A DNA stretch of 7,468 bases from Thermoplasmata archaeon (GCA_021811505.1 JAJZOM010000197.1:1577-9044), one strand, 5' to 3'. Positions 1-6,108 are shown, counted from the stretch's first letter. Notes: generated by a model from the sequence alone, not told the origin. Made by a program: numbers and translations.

Positions 1-1854
1 AGTGAAGGTGACTGCATAGTCCGTGGCAACTGGAGCCGGGGGGGTCGATATACCGAGTTGCGCATTGACGAAGTTATATGCGTTGATGCTACCCCAGCCT
101 ACTGCCAGACTGTATCCGTTTTCTGCGCTGAATGCCCCGTTGGATCCGTTGCTCACAAAATAGAGTGCCGGTGCTCCGCTGAAGGTGCCGGAATACTGTT
201 CCTGTCCAAATTTATAGATCAGCGGGTTTATGAATCCTTCAGGTGTTCCAAGTGAATGATCCATTACAGCTATGACTCCCGCGGTCAGGGGGGAAGCTAT
301 GCTTGTTCCCCACAATTCCTGATAGCTGCTTGATCCGCTGTAGGTTATATAGATCTCCATGTTAGCACCATCCGCGGCTACGTCAGGGGTGCCCCTGCCG
401 GATGAAACTCCTGTTGTTGAGGAGGCTCCGGTGATGACTCCGTTGGCATCTGATGATCCTGCCTGCCAGGAGGGTTCAGCAAATATTGAACTCACTCCTC
501 CCTGTGATCCGTCGCCTGAATTTGGGGTGTTGTACCAGACTGATTGTGTCTGTATACCGGTTGTGCCCGATCCATCTGTAGATGCTGTTCCTGTCAAAAC
601 TGTCGCGGTTCCGCCCACTGCAAGAGTGCCGAAGTTGTTGTAGGACATTGTGGCAGGGAAGCTGGGCGCAGGACTGCTCGTATCCCCATCGTCACCGGAT
701 GAAGCAAGGACCGTGATTCCTCTGGCCGCTGCTTCCTGTTCGTACTGCATCCAGGTTGAGTCGTTCGTATCCGTTCCTCCCCATGAGTTTGATATTGCAA
801 CGACATGCGACAGCGCACTGTTCACGGAAGCGTTGTAGCTTGGGTTGAGGACTGCAGCAAAGGCCTGATCCAGATCCGACTGTGTGGATGATGGCCCATA
901 GACTTCCACTATATGTGCACCTGGTGCAGCAGACCCGGCCATTTCGAGATCGAGAGTGCTCTCATAGTCTGCCTGGGTGTTGTCGTTCGCAGCAGAGGGT
1001 CCTGGAGCAGGTGCTCCGAGTATGGGATATCCGTAAGCGACTGGCTGCGGCTCGTTTGACGGGATGTTATTGGAATAGTAATAGGAAATATCAGAAGGGA
1101 CGAAAGGTGCAACGTCCTGTCCTGCCGAATTCGTCCCTGACCAAAGTATTGTGGCTATTGTTTCGTTTGTCGGATAACCATATTTCTGGTAGAGCTGGGA
1201 TAACTGGTATGCGTTCTGGAAATCTGCTCCATAAAGAGTCTGTGAAGACCCGGATCCCTGGAACATTGGTGAAATGGTGGCCTTGTACTGGTCACTGAGT
1301 CCAACTATGCTCGATATCGCCCCGTAATAGACCGGGAGAGATAGCTGTGTTGTCGGTGCATAAAACTGGTTGTTTGCTGTCTTGAAGTTGCCGATGGTTG
1401 TTCCAAACAGAGTCTCAAACTGTCCAATCGAACCGGAAAGTGCAATTGAGACGTGATCTGGATACGTGGATACAGAGAAACCGTGAGTCTGGAAATATTC
1501 CACATAATGGTAATATTCCGTGGAAGATGCTGAAAAAGTGGAGCTGAATTCCTGAGATGTCATATAATGGTGATACATGGGCGAAGAGGGGTTCTGCACC
1601 TCTGATAGGAACTGGTTCAGATAGGCCTGGTTCCTGTATTGAAGTGTAACCATAACGCTGACATGCTGATTCATGTTTTCAGCTGCCACCGGATGTATAT
1701 TGGTTATCACACCAGTCTCAGAGTTTGGAATCAAAAATAGCTGGTTGCTCGATGGTGTGGTATTGGTCATTACCTGATTTGCAGCCAGGAATCCGGTTGC
1801 AACAAAGGCTATGGCCAGTATCATTGCTGTTGTTATTATCGTCTTTCCTTGCAT
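1..1854 (-). CDS. Secreted S53 (sedolisin/kumamolisin-type) acid serine-carboxyl protease, 3' end off the window
   Basis: Endopeptidase predicted to be exported and to digest protein at low pH. Reading leftward from the ATG at 1854, 618 codons are open to the window edge with no stop. Residues 1-25 are a signal peptide (K4, then a hydrophobic stretch ending LAA). Residues about 60-195 match the Pro-kumamolisin activation domain, including the NPSSPMYHHYMTSQEF segment. The catalytic domain follows: E298 and D302 in ESTLD, the SWGG stretch near 357, oxyanion D388 in SSGDDG, and nucleophile S518 in GTSIASP, so the Glu-Asp-Ser triad and the oxyanion Asp are all present. The domain closes with GWGSIN near 586-591. 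Calcium-ligand Asp positions appear replaced (F566, S582). From residue 200 on there are only four Lys/Arg against about 33 Asp/Glu. Residues 601-618 (Pro-rich, then YAVTFT) look like a linker into an extra C-terminal domain. A TATA box 25 bases upstream predicts a leaderless mRNA starting at this ATG. Family assignment is secure; its substrate is unknown. Confidence 0.95.
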   Translation of the reverse strand, partial: MQGKTIITTAMILAIAFVATGFLAANQVMTNTTPSSNQLFLIPNSETGVITNIHPVAAENMNQHVSVMVTLQYRNQAYLNQFLSEVQNPSSPMYHHYMTSQEFSSTFSASSTEYYHYVEYFQTHGFSVSTYPDHVSIALSGSIGQFETLFGTTIGNFKTANNQFYAPTTQLSLPVYYGAISSIVGLSDQYKATISPMFQGSGSSQTLYGADFQNAYQLSQLYQKYGYPTNETIATILWSGTNSAGQDVAPFVPSDISYYYSNNIPSNEPQPVAYGYPILGAPAPGPSAANDNTQADYESTLDLEMAGSAAPGAHIVEVYGPSSTQSDLDQAFAAVLNPSYNASVNSALSHVVAISNSWGGTDTNDSTWMQYEQEAAARGITVLASSGDDGDTSSPAPSFPATMSYNNFGTLAVGGTATVLTGTASTDGSGTTGIQTQSVWYNTPNSGDGSQGGVSSIFAEPSWQAGSSDANGVITGASSTTGVSSGRGTPDVAADGANMEIYITYSGSSSYQELWGTSIASPLTAGVIAVMDHSLGTPEGFINPLIYKFGQEQYSGTFSGAPALYFVSNGSNGAFSAENGYSLAVGWGSINAYNFVNAQLGISTPPAPVATDYAVTFT

Positions 1855-1874
1855 TACTACATTATTAAGTAGGA

Positions 1875-1884
1875 TATATTTAAA
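1875..1884 (-). promoter_or_regulatory. TATA box of the sedolisin gene
   Basis: On the minus strand this reads TTTAAATATA, a near-ideal archaeal TATA element. Its centre lies about 25 bases upstream of the ATG at 1854, the normal distance from TATA to the transcription start. The mRNA should therefore begin at or within a base or two of the start codon. No Shine-Dalgarno motif precedes the ATG, which agrees with leaderless translation. Confidence 0.65.
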
Positions 1885-1889
1885 ATGTG

Positions 1890-1902
1890 GTGTATTTAAC
1901 AC
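1890..1902. promoter_or_regulatory. Short inverted repeat just upstream of the sedolisin TATA box
   Basis: GTGT-ATTTA-ACAC: 4-base arms around a 5-base AT spacer, placed five bases upstream of the TATA box. In archaea this is where the TFB-recognition element and activator sites lie, so it could be a regulator site. The arms are short and chance occurrence is quite possible. Confidence 0.2.
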
Positions 1903-1999
1903 GCTTAAGTAAATCTACAGTTAAGGCTCTTTCGATATCTACACTCATGAAAACTTATCATTTCGGAATATTCAACTCCTGTTCTAGATCACAATCAGA

Positions 2000-2017
2000 C
2001 TGAAGATACAACTTCAG
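2000..2017. repeat. Perfect inverted repeat in the divergent spacer
   Basis: CTGAAG-ATACAA-CTTCAG: 6-base arms that are exact reverse complements around a 6-base loop. It is about 116 bases upstream of the TATA-like element at 2108 and far from either start codon. It could be a dimeric regulator site or a small hairpin. No run of T follows, so it does not look like a terminator. Confidence 0.3.
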
Positions 2018-2107
2018 AACTAATTTTGCCTCTGAGTCCCAAAGCATAGTAGATTATACAGATTGTAACTTACAGTTTTGGATTTCAACTCTGCTCGTGA
2101 AAATAAT

Positions 2108-2116
2108 CTATATTTA
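2108..2116 (+). promoter_or_regulatory. Probable TATA box of the glycosyltransferase gene
   Basis: CTATATTTA is centred about 37 bases upstream of the ATG at 2149, predicting a start of transcription near 2138 and a leader of about 10 bases. A second, weaker TATA-like element (TCTATACT, 2120-2127) lies 25 bases upstream and would instead give a leaderless mRNA. The sequence does not decide between them. GAAGG at 2134-2138 is at best a weak Shine-Dalgarno match. Confidence 0.45.
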
Positions 2117-2148
2117 CCATCTATACTCTTGTAGAAGGGAACAGACAA

Positions 2149-3282
2149 ATGACTGGGGAAGTTGTTGCGATATATTCAGATACCTATCATCCCGCCACCG
2201 ACGGGGTGGTGACTTATATTGATTCCCTCAGAAAGATTCTGATCAAAAACAATTACAGGCCGGTGGTAGTCACCACCAGTACAAAACCCGTTCATGGGGC
2301 CACCGACGTGCTGTATACGAAAGGAGTGGTTTTCAAGCCTTATCCGCAGTATGATGTCAGCATCAGGCCACTTTCAAGGAATAGGGAGGTCATGGAACTC
2401 GAACCGTTTGTCATCCACTCACAGACCCCGTTTTCGATGGGTATGTCCTCTCTCGCGCTTGCAAGGAAGACCGGAGTGAGGAAAGTAGCTACCTTTCACA
2501 GCCTTGTTTTCCATGAAGCGGCTCTTTCCGCTTACATGTCTGGAAACCCTTTCATAAGGAATCGCGCAAAGAAACTGCTTATCCGGTACCTTCGCTGGCA
2601 TTATGGAAAGTTTGACACCGTCATCTCGCCTTCATATTTCCTGAAGCGGCATCTGCTGGAAATCGGAATCGATAATGTGCAGGTGATAAACAATGGCGTC
2701 GATCTCGAGGAATTTCTTCGGGCCCCTGAAAAAAGCGTGGCCAGGAAGACCTTAAAAATAAATTCGGACGATAAAATAGCACTTTATCTTGGAAGAATTG
2801 GACTGGAAAAGAATCTTGAAATCCTCATTGAATCTCTCCCATACCTTAAAAAGTTCGGGTTCAAGCTTTATATCGTCGGGGGAGGCCCTTATCTTGAATA
2901 CTTCAGGGGATTGTTCGATCCTGATTGTGCCGATTCTATAATTTTCACCGGAAGAGTGAGCGATGAATTGAAAATACTTTATTTTGCTGCCGCAGATGTC
3001 TTCGTAAATCCGTCCGAGTTCGAAGTACTTAGCACTGTCGACATAGAGTCCCTTGCTTCGGGCACACCGATCCTGGTTCCCGCTGACTCATCCCAGGACG
3101 AAATAATTACCAGGGGCGTTGGGGGAGAGACCTTTGAACCTGGAAAACCGGCAGATCTGGCCGAGATAGCGGAGCATATCTACCAGAACTTCTCCTCCTA
3201 CAACCCAAGGAAAGATGCAATGAAATTTTCACTGGAAAATCACCTCGCTTCACTAATGAAGGTATATCGCGGTGATCACTGA
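2149..3282 (+). CDS. GT4-family retaining glycosyltransferase (GT-B fold)
   Basis: Cytoplasmic or membrane-associated enzyme that transfers a sugar from a nucleotide-sugar donor to an acceptor; 377 residues, the usual length for the family. The N-terminal acceptor domain (about 5-180) opens with the YSDTYHPATDGVVTYI motif, with the glycine loop near G19, H90 in HSQTP and H117 in TFHS. The C-terminal donor domain (about 200-350) has LGRIGLEKN, giving donor-phosphate contacts R216 and K221, then VGGGP (243-247) and the EX7E pair E292/E300 in front of the SLASGTP loop. All core catalytic signatures are intact. There is no signal peptide or membrane helix. The opening motif resembles the MgtA/SQD2/PimB branch, often involved in glycolipid synthesis, so a membrane glycolipid, lipoglycan or S-layer glycan role is plausible but unproven. 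The gene stands alone; its stop overlaps the 3' end of the next, oppositely oriented gene by 7 bases. Confidence 0.9.
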   Translation: MTGEVVAIYSDTYHPATDGVVTYIDSLRKILIKNNYRPVVVTTSTKPVHGATDVLYTKGVVFKPYPQYDVSIRPLSRNREVMELEPFVIHSQTPFSMGMSSLALARKTGVRKVATFHSLVFHEAALSAYMSGNPFIRNRAKKLLIRYLRWHYGKFDTVISPSYFLKRHLLEIGIDNVQVINNGVDLEEFLRAPEKSVARKTLKINSDDKIALYLGRIGLEKNLEILIESLPYLKKFGFKLYIVGGGPYLEYFRGLFDPDCADSIIFTGRVSDELKILYFAAADVFVNPSEFEVLSTVDIESLASGTPILVPADSSQDEIITRGVGGETFEPGKPADLAEIAEHIYQNFSSYNPRKDAMKFSLENHLASLMKVYRGDH

Positions 3283-4199
3283 TCTTTCAGTATATCCAGT
3301 TTCTTCAAAAGGAGCCACGCGGTTGCAACGTCCTCAAGACCTATTCCCATGGATTTGAAAACTGTGCGTTTCCTTTCTTTAACAATCTCAGGTTCAGAGA
3401 AAATTTCCCTGAGTTCATAAATTTTCCTTTCCGGGTTGTTTTCGGAAAATTCCTTTATTTCCGCAGACTCTTTCATTGCCTGTTCCAGGTGCTCGACAAA
3501 AATGAGATCCGAAGCCTCCAGGACATCGTTTGAGACCTCTCTCCGGAATGGCATGTTTGAACCCACCAGGTTCAGGTGAAAATTTCCGTGGAGCATTTCA
3601 GCAGTGATGATCGGATAATTTGCATTTGTTACAGTGTTAATGACGTCGGATCCCTGGATCATTTCCTCAGCTGTCCTGACTGGAATTATCTCCATTCCGA
3701 TCTTATCCGACATTAGGTCTGCAAAGGCCTTTGAGTGATCGAAATTTCTTGAATATACCTTTATCTCCTTCAGATAGAATGCTGCGGCGTGCGCCTCTAG
3801 GTTCGACTGTGCCTGATAGCCACTTCCTGCTATCCCATAATTGATATCTTTCTTGTTCACAGCAAGAGTTGAGGACAGCGCGGCGAGAGCCCCTGTTCTC
3901 ATCTGTCCCAGTTTATCAGCCTCGATGATTGCAATGGGTTCCTTCGTTTTTGTGCTGAATATCAGAACAAGAAAGTGTGAGTGATCCTTCCCGGAAGCGT
4001 ATAATTTAGCCCCTGCCACACCCATCGTATCAATCACCGCTGGCATCGTACTAAGCACAAAATTTTTTCCATAGTCTCTCATTCTCGCTGAGACGGAGGC
4101 CTGCCCCCTGGAATAAGCTGTAAAAGCAACCCTCAGAGTATCTATGATCTCTTCCATTTTAAGGTTGGATGCCACTTCACCTTCTGTTATATAATTCAT
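3276..4199 (-). CDS. Ornithine cyclodeaminase / mu-crystallin family NAD(P)-dependent enzyme
   Basis: A 307-residue member of the family that includes ornithine cyclodeaminase, archaeal alanine dehydrogenase, ketimine reductases and opine-type dehydrogenases such as SbnB. Visible features: substrate-side K65 in AGAKLY, R101 in MRTGALAA, a Rossmann nucleotide-binding loop GIAGSGYQA (122-130), the VGSN segment (212-215) and the C-terminal signature FKSMGIGLEDVATAW (281-295). Length and domain order are normal, so it should be active. The position that, as I recall, holds the catalytic Asp of ornithine cyclodeaminase (GGD motif) is N215 here. That argues against naming it ornithine cyclodeaminase; alanine dehydrogenase or an imine reductase is at least as likely. 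The ATG at 4199 is the first methionine codon of the frame, and a TATA-like element lies about 31 bases upstream. It is transcribed alone, overlapping the glycosyltransferase tail by 7 bases. Confidence 0.88.
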   Translation of the reverse strand: MNYITEGEVASNLKMEEIIDTLRVAFTAYSRGQASVSARMRDYGKNFVLSTMPAVIDTMGVAGAKLYASGKDHSHFLVLIFSTKTKEPIAIIEADKLGQMRTGALAALSSTLAVNKKDINYGIAGSGYQAQSNLEAHAAAFYLKEIKVYSRNFDHSKAFADLMSDKIGMEIIPVRTAEEMIQGSDVINTVTNANYPIITAEMLHGNFHLNLVGSNMPFRREVSNDVLEASDLIFVEHLEQAMKESAEIKEFSENNPERKIYELREIFSEPEIVKERKRTVFKSMGIGLEDVATAWLLLKKLDILKDQ

Positions 4200-4224
4200 G
4201 AATCTCAGCTGGGTAAGATTACCT

Positions 4225-4235
4225 TATTGTATATG
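4225..4235 (-). promoter_or_regulatory. TATA-like element of the cyclodeaminase-family gene
   Basis: On the minus strand this reads CATATACAATA, centred about 31 bases upstream of the ATG at 4199. It predicts transcription from around 4204, leaving a leader of only about 5 bases. There is no Shine-Dalgarno motif. Confidence 0.4.
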
Positions 4236-4285
4236 AACCTCTGATTCTGCTTATTCAGTATCGTCCACCTGTTGTTTTACCCGGA

Positions 4286-4299
4286 TTAAAGATATATAT
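4286..4299 (+). promoter_or_regulatory. TATA box that decides the start of the 97-residue protein
   Basis: TTAAAGATATATAT is centred about 26 bases upstream of the ATG at 4319. Transcription should begin at about 4319, giving a leaderless mRNA. The earlier in-frame ATG at 4301 touches the TATA element and would lie upstream of the mRNA start. Confidence 0.55.
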
Positions 4300-4318
4300 C
4301 ATGCTTAATTGTCTACCC

Positions 4319-4612
4319 ATGGAGAACAAACCCTTCATAAGTTCTGCAAAACTGAAAAAGTACGTGAATGAGAATAGTTCATATTCACTCTATATCAAAG
4401 ACGATATCGTTGAACTGAGATTCACCCCGAACACGCCGGAAGCCATGGCTCACTTTCCAGAGGGAGAACAGGTGGAACATGTGATGACAGGTATCGAAAA
4501 GAACGGGATCATATACTTCCACAAGTTCATCACCAGAAGCAGTTTTGGAGAGACGGTCACCGAGCTTGATGGTGTAGACGATCCGGTCATGCTCTGGCTT
4601 CAGTATATTTAA
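4319..4612 (+). CDS. Conserved-looking small protein of unknown function (97 aa)
   Basis: I do not recognise a family. The frame is open from the ATG at 4301 (103 residues), but the TATA box position favours the second ATG at 4319, giving 97 residues starting MENKPF. The protein is soluble-looking, with no signal peptide, membrane helix, cysteine, zinc motif or low-complexity tract. It has a lysine-rich start (K11, K13, K14), alternating short hydrophobic stretches (YSLYI, VELRF, GIIYFHKFI) suggesting a small mostly beta fold, an acidic patch ELDGVDD (82-88), and a hydrophobic end, MLWLQYI. It is in its own transcription unit, back to back with the cyclodeaminase-family gene. Its stop codon is interlocked with that of deoxyhypusine synthase through TTAA at 4609-4612. 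A dedicated promoter and ordinary codon use support a real gene. Confidence 0.7.
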   Translation: MENKPFISSAKLKKYVNENSSYSLYIKDDIVELRFTPNTPEAMAHFPEGEQVEHVMTGIEKNGIIYFHKFITRSSFGETVTELDGVDDPVMLWLQYI

Positions 4613-5565
4613 TGGAGCAGCGCACCGAATATCATGGGAAGGATTAGGGTTGCGTCACCATAAACATTTACAAATTTTGCGTCCTCCCTCACTTTTCTCC
4701 AGGAAATTGCTTCTTCCAGTTTGGCTCCTGACAGCGATCCGTCAAACTCCTGTGCAGTCGTAACGTAGACTGCAAAGTCAAGTCCCTCGCGGAACTGGTT
4801 CCACCATATCGTGTGGTGCTTTGATATTCCGCCTCCTATCATGAACGCACCTGTTTTCTTTGCTTCGAATATTATATCCGAGAGCAGGTGTTCGTCTTCT
4901 AGTAGATTCAGTTTGAAGTCGTGGTGCTTTTCATACATGGACCAGAGTTGTGAACCGAATGACCCGTCTGTCATTCCCGGGACAAAGACAGGAATCTTGT
5001 TTTTATATGCGTTGTATAATATGCTGTCTTCGCTCTTCATTCTCTTTCCGACTTCCCATATGATGTCCCGACCGTTCCATTCATGTTTCTCTGCATACAG
5101 TTCTTCAAGTATGGGCTGCATGAAACCCTCAATTGTTTCGCCATAGCTTGAATCGGGCACCAGAACATTCCCAAGCCTGTTTATACCTATCCTGCCCAGT
5201 TTTCTGTCGCTTAGATCGAAGCTCCCGCAATAGTATTTTGAAAAGGTGCGTGCAATATCATGGTCAAGAGTACCGTTTGTTGTTATGATCACATCAAAGA
5301 GATGGTTCCGGATGGCCTGGTTAATTAAACCCCTGGTGCCTGTGGATATGATGTCTGCCGGGAACGAAAGGAATTTCGTAACTTCCCCGCTCATCATTTT
5401 TTTGGTGATTGCGTATGCGGTGTAAACCTTTGACGCCGTAAACCCACCAATATTTTCAAACTGCTTCATCAGTTCCCCAATTGATGATTTTTCATTTAGC
5501 TTGAGGTCCTCCACGGGCTGATATAAAAGATCTTTCCTGTTGTAACTGTCATGTTCTGAATCCAT
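4609..5565 (-). CDS. dys: Deoxyhypusine synthase
   Basis: Transfers the aminobutyl group of spermidine to one lysine of translation factor aIF5A using NAD, the first step of hypusine formation; cytoplasmic, normally a tetramer. The 318 residues match the archaeal family length. Motifs in order: SFPADIISTGTRGLI (67-81), the TTNG stretch near 95-98, PGMTDGSFGSQLW (196-208) in the NAD/spermidine site, GGGISKHH (244-251), EFDGSLSGA (273-281), and SWRK (288-291), whose K291 corresponds to the enzyme-intermediate lysine (K329 in the human enzyme). All catalytic motifs are intact. The ATG at 5565 lies about 23 bases from a TATA-like element and is probably leaderless; an ATG slightly upstream at 5573 is out of frame. 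The gene stands alone; the aIF5A gene is not in the window. Confidence 0.95.
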   Translation of the reverse strand: MDSEHDSYNRKDLLYQPVEDLKLNEKSSIGELMKQFENIGGFTASKVYTAYAITKKMMSGEVTKFLSFPADIISTGTRGLINQAIRNHLFDVIITTNGTLDHDIARTFSKYYCGSFDLSDRKLGRIGINRLGNVLVPDSSYGETIEGFMQPILEELYAEKHEWNGRDIIWEVGKRMKSEDSILYNAYKNKIPVFVPGMTDGSFGSQLWSMYEKHHDFKLNLLEDEHLLSDIIFEAKKTGAFMIGGGISKHHTIWWNQFREGLDFAVYVTTAQEFDGSLSGAKLEEAISWRKVREDAKFVNVYGDATLILPMIFGALLH

Positions 5566-5582
5566 AATTCCATGATTACAAC

Positions 5583-5593
5583 TATACTTAAAT
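5583..5593. promoter_or_regulatory. Single TATA-like element shared by two divergent genes
   Basis: TATACTTAAAT (ATTTAAGTATA on the other strand) sits in the middle of the 49-base gap between the deoxyhypusine synthase ATG (5565) and the membrane protein ATG (5615). Its centre (5588) is about 23 and 27 bases from the two start codons, so it fits as the TATA box for leaderless transcripts in both directions. No second TATA-like element is apparent in the gap. Confidence 0.5.
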
Positions 5594-5614
5594 CATAATG
5601 TGGTATACGAAAAA

Positions 5615-6106
5615 ATGGGTTCACTAATATTTACAATGATCCTTTGGATTCATCTTCTATTCGCAATATTTTTTATCGGCGGTTCTTATTTTATCTGGTT
5701 TGTCATATGGCCTGAATCCTTTAAATTAACCCGTGACGAAAAGGAAAGGACAAAGATCGTGGGAACGTTTTCAAAAAGATTTGCTATCTTCACGAACTAT
5801 TCTGTTCTCATACTGATTGTCACTGGAATTGTCCTTGCAATTCACATGTACCTCCAGAACACTCAGCTTTTCAGCACTCTGGAGGGCCTTGTCCTAGAAA
5901 TAAAAGTTGCAGTGGTAGGGGTTGCTCTTGGAATTATGTATTATAATAATCTAACTCATCCAAAAAAAATTGTCAGATTATTGGCAGAGGGCAAAAGGGA
6001 TGAAGTTGATAAGATAAGAAGGCGGTCACATATGTTCTCCTATGCGACCCTTGTGCTCCTTGGCGTGATTACACTTCTTGGAACCTTTCTGGTAAATTAC
6101 TTTTAG
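5615..6106 (+). CDS. Four-helix integral membrane protein, CopD/HemJ-like
   Basis: 163 residues from the ATG at 5615. A GTG at 5600 would add five residues, but the TATA element at 5583-5593 places the mRNA start near 5615, so the ATG is preferred. Four hydrophobic segments are visible: about 3-31, 57-79, 91-111 and 141-160. The first carries WIHLLFAIFFIGG, with a histidine (H13) one turn into the helix and a small-residue GG, and the third carries an IK pair (I96, K97). This His/Trp/Gly pattern in a four-helix core resembles the CopD domain and the HemJ-like (UPF0093) membrane proteins, in which conserved histidines are thought to bind haem or copper. Other histidines are H77, H115 and H139. 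A basic loop KIRRRSH (133-139) before the last helix suggests a cytoplasmic side. Function is not established; copper handling, haem binding or a haem synthesis step are possibilities. It ends two bases from the rps7 stop. Confidence 0.75.
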   Translation: MGSLIFTMILWIHLLFAIFFIGGSYFIWFVIWPESFKLTRDEKERTKIVGTFSKRFAIFTNYSVLILIVTGIVLAIHMYLQNTQLFSTLEGLVLEIKVAVVGVALGIMYYNNLTHPKKIVRLLAEGKRDEVDKIRRRSHMFSYATLVLLGVITLLGTFLVNYF

Positions 6107-6108
6107 GA

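Larger units (their letters stand above)
1855..2148. other. Divergent intergenic spacer between protease and glycosyltransferase genes
   Basis: Nearly 300 AT-rich bases separating two divergently transcribed genes. I found no convincing coding frame, tRNA or repeat array. It holds the sedolisin promoter at its left end, a perfect 6+6 inverted repeat in the middle (2000-2017), and TATA-like sequence for the glycosyltransferase at its right end. It is the longest non-coding stretch in the window, longer than two simple promoters need, so it could hold regulator sites or a small RNA. I see no direct evidence for a small RNA. Confidence 0.6.

Noticed and set aside
359..643. Plus-strand frame of 94 codons opposite the protease
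   Set aside because: It is antisense to the sedolisin catalytic domain, whose frame carries all family motifs; it has no promoter and its product has no recognisable features.
882..1298. Plus-strand frame of 138 codons
   Set aside because: Shadow of the sedolisin reading frame; low-information composition rich in Arg, Ser and Leu and no family resemblance.
2000..2017. Inverted repeat considered as a transcription terminator
   Set aside because: It lies between two divergent starts, has weak AT-containing arms and no trailing T run; archaeal termination does not need hairpins.
1855..2148. Possible tRNA or small structured RNA in the long spacer
   Set aside because: No T-loop consensus, acceptor-stem pairing or box C/D motif pair was found by eye.
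4811..5146. Plus-strand frame of 111 codons
   Set aside because: Lies wholly antisense to deoxyhypusine synthase, including its conserved GGGISKHH region, so the open frame is a by-product of codon constraints.
3276..5565. A polyamine/hypusine gene cluster made of the cyclodeaminase-family gene, the 97-residue gene and deoxyhypusine synthase
   Set aside because: The three genes are on alternating strands with separate promoters, and the cyclodeaminase-family enzyme is not clearly ornithine-specific, so there is no operon evidence.
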